Source: CBDVBD01 sp965372135 (GTDB lineage Bacteria; Electryoneota; RPQS01; CBDVBD01). From it: DNA of 8,686 nt. Under the pieces are notes generated by a model that was given only the letters and a program-made list of their open reading frames with translations, had not been told where the DNA came from and searched no databases. The stretch is from contig CBDVBD010000140.1 of assembly GCA_965372135.1 (NCBI GenBank), forward strand, positions 1 through 8,686. Reading direction: 5' to 3'. Numbering within the stretch: the first letter of the stretch is position 1; each line of letters begins with the position of its first letter. Shown in pieces: positions 1 through 5,672 of this stretch. A program made the position numbers and the translations under genes.

Positions 1-2
1 TA

Positions 3-2057
3 ATGGGGTTTGAATATATTTCGCCACTGCCGGGGGCGGAATTGGTAACCAAGGATGCGCGAATCATTATACGTCCGGGTGAAGAATTATCACCTGCCAG
101 TGTTAAAAGATCCACGTGGTTAACTGTAATCGGTTCGGAGAGTAGAGAGCATTCCGGAGATATTTACTTTGCCGCCGACAGAAAGACGGTGGTATTTAAT
201 CCTCACGAGTCATTCATACCTAATGAAATGGTCACCGTAAGAATCCGGGAAGGACTGCTCACTGTATCCGGTGATTTGATTGCACCTAATGAGTTCAGTT
301 TCAAGATATCTCCGAAGACAAAGCCGATTCGAACATCCGATGAGATATGGTATGAGAAATTTATCGAAAGTGACGTAGTTTACACAAAGAAGCGGATTTC
401 CAGTAAGACAAAGATAAACGGGATTTCGATACCTACGGATTTCCCTCCCCTCGAAATCACGGTGAACAGGAATCCCGCTGAAGGTTTTTTATTTTTTGCA
501 CCCTTTGTATTTCCCGATCCACGGGGCGCCATGTCCTATATGATCGTCATCGATAATGATGGTCAGGTAGTATATTACCAACGGGATATACATCCGTTTG
601 GGAATTTTCGGGTGCTGTGGAACGGTAATATAACCTATTACTGGCATGGTGAGAAAACTCATTATATTATGGATTCGACCTACTCTGTAATCGATTCTTT
701 CAATACCGTTGGTTATGAAACCGATGGGCACGAATTTCTCTATTTGAAAAACGGGCATGTATTATTAGTGGCTTATGATCGTCAAATAATCGACATGAGT
801 CAAATTGTAACAGGGGGTGACCCGGAAGCGATTGTGGACGGATTCGTTATTCAGGAACTGGATCAGAACCGTGAGTTGATTTTTGAGTGGCGAAGCTGGG
901 ATCATTTCAAGCTCACGGACGCGATCGATAGTGTGGATTTAACCGCCCACCACATCGATTATGCGCATGTCAACTCCATCGATGTGGACAGGGACGGGAA
1001 CTTGCTGATTTCCTGCCGTAATTTGGAGGAATGCACTAAGATTTCGAGAACTACCGGGGAAATCATCTGGAGATTAGGCGGGAAATTGTGCCGGAATAAT
1101 GAATTTACTTTCATTGGCGACCGATTGGAAGGATTTTCATATCAGCACGATTTCCGCCGGGTTGGGGATAATTACCTGGTATTCGATAATGCGAATAATT
1201 ATACACCTTCCGTTCCCAGAGCGCTTGAATATTCAATCGATGAAGAGGCAATGACCGTTAGGTTGGTTTGGGAATACCGCAACAGGTATCCGGTGAAAGA
1301 CAGCCATATGGGAAATATCCAGCGGTTATCCAATGGGAATACATTAATTGGTTGGGGTGGCAGCTACTTGGGGACGAACGATATTAGGATCTCCGAAGTA
1401 ACTCCTGAAGATGAAGTTCTGTTTGAAATGAATTTCGGGAAAAATCGGTATAAGACATACCGTGTGTACCGTTGTGATTGGGGCGGGCAGGCGAAGGTTC
1501 CGTATTTGGTGGCAGAGAGAAACCATGAACAAGGTGTAGTTATTTTGACCTACAATGTTTTCGGAAAAGCCGAATATGACAAGTATCACATTTATTATGA
1601 TAATGAGCCCAATCCCACGAATGTGGTTCTATTTGAAGAAGGGAATCAGGTGGAAATCGCGGGGCTGCCGAATGGAGATCATTATTTCCGTGTGACGGCT
1701 TTGGATTCGAGTTTGAATGAAACTGATTTCTCTAACGAAGTAAAGGTAACCGTTGTCTGGTCTTATGAGGACCTGCGGAAGGGGATTACCCCAGAGCAAT
1801 TTACTCTTTTGCAGAACCGTCCAAATCCATTTAGCTCGACCACAGTGATATCGTATAGTTTGCCGGAACCTGCGAATTTGAGGATTTCGATACATGATTT
1901 AGACGGCGATCTCATAGAAGTACTGCAACAAGGGTATCAGGAAGCCGGCAACCATATCGCAATATGGAACGGTTCAGAAGAGAGATCGGGTATTTACTTT
2001 TACAGCATTGAGACGGAACAGTTTCACGACCTAAAAAAGATGGTACTTTTGAAATAA
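3..2057 (+). CDS. Arylsulfotransferase (ASST)-family secreted protein with C-terminal FlgD-like/T9SS sorting domain; 5' end probably outside window
   Basis: Only 684 residues are visible and the first codons (MGFEYISPLPGAEL) show no signal peptide or upstream ribosome site, so the true start very likely lies before the window. Residues 1-105 look like a Big_5/SbsA-type Ig domain. Residues about 110-480 match the ASST family: DGHEF (His243), HHIDYAHVNSIDVDRDGN (His316, His317, His322), KISRTTGEIIWRLGG and FSYQHDFR (His382). The last three are the usual landmarks of the beta-propeller core, and a His is the sulfuryl-carrying residue in characterised ASSTs. Residues about 509-585 resemble a fibronectin type III domain. 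Residues 602-684 form a FlgD-like Ig fold that serves as a T9SS/Por sorting tag, so the protein is probably exported and surface-bound. Known ASSTs move sulfate between phenols without PAPS. Many distant family members have no tested activity, so the substrate is unknown. It sits 29 bases before sat, which suggests one transcript. Confidence 0.85.
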   Translation: MGFEYISPLPGAELVTKDARIIIRPGEELSPASVKRSTWLTVIGSESREHSGDIYFAADRKTVVFNPHESFIPNEMVTVRIREGLLTVSGDLIAPNEFSFKISPKTKPIRTSDEIWYEKFIESDVVYTKKRISSKTKINGISIPTDFPPLEITVNRNPAEGFLFFAPFVFPDPRGAMSYMIVIDNDGQVVYYQRDIHPFGNFRVLWNGNITYYWHGEKTHYIMDSTYSVIDSFNTVGYETDGHEFLYLKNGHVLLVAYDRQIIDMSQIVTGGDPEAIVDGFVIQELDQNRELIFEWRSWDHFKLTDAIDSVDLTAHHIDYAHVNSIDVDRDGNLLISCRNLEECTKISRTTGEIIWRLGGKLCRNNEFTFIGDRLEGFSYQHDFRRVGDNYLVFDNANNYTPSVPRALEYSIDEEAMTVRLVWEYRNRYPVKDSHMGNIQRLSNGNTLIGWGGSYLGTNDIRISEVTPEDEVLFEMNFGKNRYKTYRVYRCDWGGQAKVPYLVAERNHEQGVVILTYNVFGKAEYDKYHIYYDNEPNPTNVVLFEEGNQVEIAGLPNGDHYFRVTALDSSLNETDFSNEVKVTVVWSYEDLRKGITPEQFTLLQNRPNPFSSTTVISYSLPEPANLRISIHDLDGDLIEVLQQGYQEAGNHIAIWNGSEERSGIYFYSIETEQFHDLKKMVLLK

Positions 2058-2071
2058 CGCTGGAATTGCTT

Positions 2072-2080
2072 AAGGAAGGA
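2072..2080 (+). promoter_or_regulatory. Ribosome binding site of sat
   Basis: AAGGAAGGA lies six bases before the ATG at 2087. It decides the start: the in-frame TTG at 2066 lies upstream of this site and would add seven residues not expected in ATP sulfurylase. Confidence 0.85.
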
Positions 2081-2086
2081 CGGCAC

Positions 2087-3235
2087 ATGAGTTTAGCACC
2101 CCACGGCGGTACCTTAGTCAACCGCATCGCGTCCCCGGATATTTTAGAGGGATTGAAGTCAGGGATTACACAATTGCCCAGGTTGGAATTGAACGGATGG
2201 GAACGGTCGGATTTGCAGATGATTGCCATCGGCGCCTTTTCGCCGTTGGAAGGGTTTATGGATCATGACACATATGAATCGGTGGTCAGTACCGGGCATC
2301 TGCCCAATGGATTACCGTGGACGATACCAATTGTGTTGTCAACTACACCGGATAAGGCTGATGAGTTGAAGGAAGGGTCGGATGTTGCGCTTTATGGTCA
2401 GAATCAGAATCCTTTGGGGATACTGCACTTAGAAGAAAAGTACAGCTATGACAAACGGAAATGCGCTCGGGAAGTATTTTTGACGGAGGATGAAGCGCAT
2501 CCCGGCGTCAAAGTGGTGTACGATCAGGGGGATGTATTATTAGGCGGGAAGGTTACGATGTTGGAACGGAAGAAGTTGCAGCAGTTTATTGAATACAGAT
2601 TCGATCCGGCGGAAACCCGGGAGGCATTCGATGAGTTAGGATGGAAGACGGTGGTGGGATTTCAGACCCGGAATCCGATTCACCGGGCACACGAATATCT
2701 GCAGAAATGCGCCATGGAAATGGTGGACGGGCTGCTGATTCATCCGATTGTGGGTGAGACGAAAAGCGACGATATATCCGCGGAAATGCGGATGCGGTGT
2801 TACGAAGTGCTGATGGAGAATTATTACCCCAAAGACCGGGTGATGTTAGCGGTGAATCCGGCGAATATGCGGTATGCGGGACCGAAAGAAGCGATTTTTC
2901 ATTCGATTATCCGCAAGAATTACGGGTGTACCCATTTTATCGTGGGTAGAGATCACGCCGGTGTGGGGAATTATTACGGAACGTACGACGCACAGTATAT
3001 TTTCAACGAATTTGACCGGGATAAGCTGGAAATTACGCCGTTGTTTTTCGAGCATGCGTTCTACTGTAAAGCGTGCGGGAATATGGCGAGTATGAAAACC
3101 TGCCCTCACAGCAACGAGGAACATGTATTCCTGTCCGGCACCAAGGTACGGGAAATGTTGCGAGCGGGGCAATTGCCTCCGGCGGAATTTACCCGAGCGG
3201 AAGTTGCGCAGGTGTTGATGGAGGGGATTGATTGA
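2087..3235 (+). CDS. sat: Sulfate adenylyltransferase (ATP sulfurylase), single-subunit Sat type
   Basis: Catalyses ATP + sulfate to APS + pyrophosphate in the cytoplasm, the first step of sulfate activation. The 382-residue protein has the usual length and full motif set. After the N-terminal PUA-like part (GAFSPLEGFM near residue 50) comes the ATP-binding QTRNPIHRAH at 193-202. VGRDHAG follows at 286-292 and LSGTKVREML near 349-358. Cys327, Cys330, Cys339 and His341 (CKACG...TCPH) form the zinc-binding cluster seen in many bacterial and archaeal Sat proteins. There is no C-terminal APS kinase domain; that function is supplied by the separate cysC two genes downstream. There is no CysD/CysN pair, and no aprAB or cysH in the window. 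In this setting the enzyme most likely works in the activation direction for PAPS synthesis, although this Sat type also serves dissimilatory pathways. The start is set by a strong ribosome site. Confidence 0.98.
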   Translation: MSLAPHGGTLVNRIASPDILEGLKSGITQLPRLELNGWERSDLQMIAIGAFSPLEGFMDHDTYESVVSTGHLPNGLPWTIPIVLSTTPDKADELKEGSDVALYGQNQNPLGILHLEEKYSYDKRKCAREVFLTEDEAHPGVKVVYDQGDVLLGGKVTMLERKKLQQFIEYRFDPAETREAFDELGWKTVVGFQTRNPIHRAHEYLQKCAMEMVDGLLIHPIVGETKSDDISAEMRMRCYEVLMENYYPKDRVMLAVNPANMRYAGPKEAIFHSIIRKNYGCTHFIVGRDHAGVGNYYGTYDAQYIFNEFDRDKLEITPLFFEHAFYCKACGNMASMKTCPHSNEEHVFLSGTKVREMLRAGQLPPAEFTRAEVAQVLMEGID

Positions 3236-3236
3236 A

Positions 3237-3257
3237 ATGTTGAATGTTGAATGTTGA
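3237..3257 (+). repeat. Tandem heptamer ATGTTGA x3 directly after the sat stop
   Basis: Three perfect copies of ATGTTGA run from 3237 to 3257, starting one base after the TGA stop of sat (3233-3235). A similar design (8-mer x3) follows the stop of PDE1. The repeat is non-coding and its function is unknown. Confidence 0.9.
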
Positions 3258-3266
3258 ATTAAAAGA

Positions 3267-3290
3267 CTGCAGGGTGGGGACACCCTGCAG
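3267..3290. repeat. Perfect inverted repeat, GGGA loop (hairpin A1)
   Basis: The arm CTGCAGGGTG (3267-3276) is perfectly complementary to 3281-3290 around a GGGA loop (3277-3280), giving a 10-bp GC-rich stem. No T-run follows (CACAAATC), so it is not a classic terminator. It shares its inner core with the hairpin at 3322-3345. Confidence 0.9.
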
Positions 3291-3321
3291 CACAAATCAA
3301 TCATCTCCTACGCAACTATAA

Positions 3322-3345
3322 GTGTCAGGTGGGGACACCTGACAC
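3322..3345. repeat. Perfect inverted repeat, GGGA loop (hairpin A2)
   Basis: The arm GTGTCAGGTG (3322-3331) pairs perfectly with 3336-3345 around GGGA (3332-3335). The 12-base core GGTGGGGACACC is identical to that of the hairpin 55 bases upstream. The outer six base pairs differ while still pairing. No T-run follows. Confidence 0.9.
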
Positions 3346-3357
3346 CACTGAATATAA

Positions 3358-3375
3358 GCTGAAGCAAGCTTCAGC
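3358..3375. repeat. Inverted repeat with GAAG-N4-CTTC core (hairpin B1)
   Basis: GCTGAAG (3358-3364) pairs with CTTCAGC (3369-3375) around the loop CAAG. A second, overlapping pairing is possible: AAGCT at 3356-3360 with AGCTT at 3367-3371. The core recurs at 4824-4839. Confidence 0.8.
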
Positions 3376-3382
3376 GAACAAA

Positions 3383-3398
3383 GCGCCCTTAAGGGCGC
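3383..3398. repeat. Perfect 16-base palindrome
   Basis: GCGCCCTTAAGGGCGC is fully self-complementary. It could be a binding site for a dimeric protein or a short stem. It ends 17 bases before the PDE1 start codon and 5 bases before its ribosome site, so any factor bound here, or the fold in mRNA, could affect translation of PDE1 (inference). Confidence 0.75.
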
Positions 3399-3403
3399 AC
3401 TCC

Positions 3404-3412
3404 AAAGGAAAG
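3404..3412 (+). promoter_or_regulatory. Ribosome binding site of PDE1
   Basis: AAAGGAAAG precedes the ATG at 3416 with about six bases between GGA and the start codon. It rules out the longer reading from the GTG at 3329, which would begin inside the hairpin at 3322-3345 and add 29 residues of palindrome-encoded sequence. Confidence 0.75.
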
Positions 3413-3415
3413 ACG

Positions 3416-4804
3416 ATGGGAAAAGTGGATCGGGTGTTTGTGCTGGGGTTGGATTGCATGACCCCGCAACTGACGTTCGAGCGTTGGATCGACGATCTGC
3501 CCACATTCAAGAAATTGATGACGGAAGGGGCGTGGGGACGAATGCCTACCGTGATTCCGGCGATTACGGTGCCAGCGTGGATGAGTATGATGACATCCAA
3601 GGATCCGGGGAAATTGGGTGTATATGGATTCCGCAACAGGAAGAATTATACCTATGACGAGATGTTTTTCGCCAATGCGTTGGCGTTCAAGGAAATGACG
3701 GTGTGGGATTATCTGTCCCGGGCGAATCGGCGGTCCATTATTGTGGGAGTGCCGGGGACCTATCCAACCAAGCCAATCAACGGGAATTTGATTTCGTGTT
3801 TTATGACGCCGGATACCACAGTGGATTTTACATATCCAACGGCATTAAAGCAGGAATTAATCGATCATGGGATCGACTATATGTTGGATACCGATGCGTT
3901 TCGCACCCATGATAAGGATAAACTTCTGGGCGAATTGTACCAGATGACCGAAGAACGGATGAAGACGGTGCATTATTTGCTGGACAACAAAGAGTGGGAT
4001 TTTTTCATGGTAGTAGAGATGGGTCCGGACCGGGTGCATCACGGGTTCTGGAGTTTTATGGAGCAGGATCATCCCAAGTATGAACCGGGGAATCCCTACG
4101 AAAATGCGATTTACGATTATTATCGTGCGATCGACCGGGAAATGGGGAAGATTTTGGATCGGTTGGATGAGAATACATTGTTTATGGTGGTGTCCGACCA
4201 TGGGGCGAAAACCATGGACGGGGGAATCTGTATCAATGATTGGTTGATCCAGGAAGGATATTTGACTTTAAAGGAAACTCCGCAGGAACCGGTGACGTTT
4301 AAGACTGAATTGGTGGATTGGAGTAAGACGACGGCGTGGAGTTCGGGAGGGTATTACGGCAGGTTGTTTTTGAATATCCGGGGACGGGAACCTGAAGGGA
4401 TAATTGCTCCGGAAGATGTGGGGAAAATCAGGCAGGAATTGATCGACCGGATCGAAGCGATTCCCAATCATAAAGGGATGCAGATTGGAACGAAGGTGTA
4501 TCGTCCTGAGGATATTTATCCAGTGGTCAACGGGATTGCGCCGGATATGTTGATATATTTTGGGGATTTGGATTGGCGTTCGGTGGGGACGGTGGGGAAT
4601 CCTGAGATTTGGACATTTGAAAATGATACCGGACCGGATGACGCTAACCATGCCCAGGAAGGGATTTTTGCCGCGATAGGTCCGGGAGTGTCCCAGGGCA
4701 GACAACTGACCGATATACATATCATGGATTTGGCGCCGACGGTGCTACATAGTTTAGGGCAGCCGGTGCCGGATGATATGCAGGGGAAAGTGATGGAAGT
4801 TTAA
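3416..4804 (+). CDS. Alkaline phosphatase superfamily / type I phosphodiesterase-like protein (PDE1)
   Basis: This 462-residue metal-dependent hydrolase or transferase has the nucleotide pyrophosphatase/phosphodiesterase fold. All expected metal and catalytic positions can be seen: Asp13 in VLGLDC, Thr51 in PAITVPAW (nucleophile position), Asp205 and His209 in GPDRVHH, Asp261 and His262 in VVSDHG, and His412 in DANHAQEG. These match the two-zinc site of the family. The N-terminus (MGKVDRVFVLGLD) starts straight into the first strand, with no signal peptide or membrane segment, so the protein should be cytoplasmic, unlike most secreted phosphatases and sulfatases. No Cys/Ser-x-Pro-x-Arg sulfatase signature is present. 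Its place between sat and cysC suggests a job linked to APS/PAPS or to the molecule being sulfated, but the substrate cannot be read from sequence. It is paralogous to the gene at 5673. Confidence 0.9.
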   Translation: MGKVDRVFVLGLDCMTPQLTFERWIDDLPTFKKLMTEGAWGRMPTVIPAITVPAWMSMMTSKDPGKLGVYGFRNRKNYTYDEMFFANALAFKEMTVWDYLSRANRRSIIVGVPGTYPTKPINGNLISCFMTPDTTVDFTYPTALKQELIDHGIDYMLDTDAFRTHDKDKLLGELYQMTEERMKTVHYLLDNKEWDFFMVVEMGPDRVHHGFWSFMEQDHPKYEPGNPYENAIYDYYRAIDREMGKILDRLDENTLFMVVSDHGAKTMDGGICINDWLIQEGYLTLKETPQEPVTFKTELVDWSKTTAWSSGGYYGRLFLNIRGREPEGIIAPEDVGKIRQELIDRIEAIPNHKGMQIGTKVYRPEDIYPVVNGIAPDMLIYFGDLDWRSVGTVGNPEIWTFENDTGPDDANHAQEGIFAAIGPGVSQGRQLTDIHIMDLAPTVLHSLGQPVPDDMQGKVMEV

Positions 4805-4827
4805 AAGTTAGAAAGTTAGAAAGTTGA
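4804..4827 (+). repeat. Tandem octamer AAAGTTAG x2 plus one variant copy after the PDE1 stop
   Basis: AAAGTTAG at 4804-4811 and 4812-4819 is followed by AAAGTTGA at 4820-4827. The array begins on the last base of the TAA stop. It runs straight into the inverted repeat at 4824-4846, the same order (tandem repeat, then hairpins) as after sat. Confidence 0.85.
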
Positions 4828-4846
4828 AGTCTGCTTCAAGCAGACT
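4824..4846. repeat. Overlapping inverted repeats (hairpin B2), mutually exclusive stems
   Basis: Stem 1: TTGAAG (4824-4829) with CTTCAA (4834-4839), loop TCTG. Stem 2: AGTCTGCTT (4828-4836) with AAGCAGACT (4838-4846). The arms overlap, so only one can form at a time. Stem 1 has the same GAAG-N4-CTTC core as the hairpin at 3358-3375. Confidence 0.8.
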
Positions 4847-4907
4847 GATAGGATAAAGGATCAAGAACATTTAGTTAAAATAATATAACGAAGCGAGGTT
4901 AAGAAAG

Positions 4908-5510
4908 ATGAGTGACACGGGATTTACGTTGTGGTTCACAGGGTTGTCCGGATCGGGAAAGACCACCATTGCAGAAATAGTTCAAGAGGAAATGATTCGA
5001 CGGGGGCTCAAGGTGGAATTGTTGGACGGGGACGTGGTCCGACAACATTTGTCCAAAGGACTGGGATTTTCCAAAGAAGACCGGGATACCAATATCCGCA
5101 GGGTCGGATTCGTGTGTAAATTGTTGACCAGGAACGGAATCGTGGCGATCGGCTCGGCGATTTCACCGTATGAAGCGATTCGAGCCGAAAACCGGGCGAT
5201 GATCGGTAATTATGTGGAAGTGTTCGTCAAATGCCCGTTGGACGTGTTAGTGGAACGGGATGCGAAGGGGCTGTACAAGAAGGCATTGGCTGGGGAAATC
5301 AAGAATTTCACCGGGGTATCGGACCCATACGAAGAGCCGGAGAATCCGGAAATTTTGGTGGAGACGGATAAAGAAACGGCGGAAGAATGCGCCCACAAGA
5401 TTTTAGTCAAACTGGAGGAAATGGGGTATATTCCGACGATGCGCGATGATTATTCTCCGGACGAGGAAAAGAAGATCGAGGATCGACTGCGGTCGTTGGG
5501 GTATTTGTAA
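4908..5510 (+). CDS. cysC: Adenylylsulfate (APS) kinase with short C-terminal extension
   Basis: Phosphorylates the 3'-OH of APS to give PAPS, directly using the product of Sat. The 200-residue protein begins with a textbook P-loop, GLSGSGKTT (residues 12-20). DGD (40-42) and the APS-binding stretch GLGFSKEDRDTNIRR (51-65) follow. ISPY (85-88) carries the Ser that is phosphorylated as an intermediate in E. coli CysC. Further on come KGLYKKALAGEIKNFTG and DPYEEPENPEI. After the core fold, residues about 173-200 form an acidic, probably helical tail that ends in EDRLRSLGYL. This tail is not needed for the kinase fold and is absent from the best known CysC proteins. GAGG (4895-4898) provides a ribosome site. 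The gene is separate from sat and flanked by the two phosphodiesterase-like paralogues. Confidence 0.97.
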   Translation: MSDTGFTLWFTGLSGSGKTTIAEIVQEEMIRRGLKVELLDGDVVRQHLSKGLGFSKEDRDTNIRRVGFVCKLLTRNGIVAIGSAISPYEAIRAENRAMIGNYVEVFVKCPLDVLVERDAKGLYKKALAGEIKNFTGVSDPYEEPENPEILVETDKETAEECAHKILVKLEEMGYIPTMRDDYSPDEEKKIEDRLRSLGYL

Positions 5511-5535
5511 ATATTCGTGTGAACGTATGAAAGTG

Positions 5536-5569
5536 CCCCCCCTTAATCCCCCCCGGGAACCGGGGGGGA
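5536..5569. repeat. C-run/G-run inverted repeat with preceding C7 block
   Basis: C7-GG (5548-5556) pairs perfectly with CC-G7 (5560-5568) around GAA, and T5547-A5569 extends the stem to 10 bp. A second C7 block at 5536-5542, separated by TTAAT, could compete for the G7 arm. No T-run follows on either strand next to the stem, so it is not a typical terminator. Homopolymer runs like this are also prone to length errors in assembly, so the exact counts should be treated with care. Confidence 0.85.
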
Positions 5570-5672
5570 GATTGTAAAAAGACACGGGCAATTCGTCTAT
5601 AGCCAGCTTTTCATGCAAGTAGCCAGTGTCACTCGGATGACATACAAAGGGAAGTAACTTAGAAATACCACT

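Noticed and set aside
2846..3304. 152-codon open frame on the minus strand
   Set aside because: It lies opposite the well-conserved 3' half of sat. Its translation shows no recognisable motif and is explained by codon bias of sat.
3237..3398. CRISPR array
   Set aside because: The repeats are tandem heptamers and single palindromes of differing sequence. There are no regularly spaced identical repeats with unique spacers and no cas genes.
3329..3415. Longer PDE1 reading frame from GTG at 3329
   Set aside because: The added 29 residues are encoded by palindromes, have no ribosome site, and do not match the N-terminus of the paralogue. ATG 3416 has a good ribosome site.
4861..4889. Possible promoter before cysC (TCAAGA, 17 bases, TATAAC)
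   Set aside because: The -35 matches only three of six consensus bases in AT-rich DNA. Not strong enough to list.
5600..5642. TAGCCAG direct repeat (5600-5606, 5620-5626) and TGTCA/TGACA inverted repeat (5627-5642)
   Set aside because: Too short to stand out from chance in a gap of this size.
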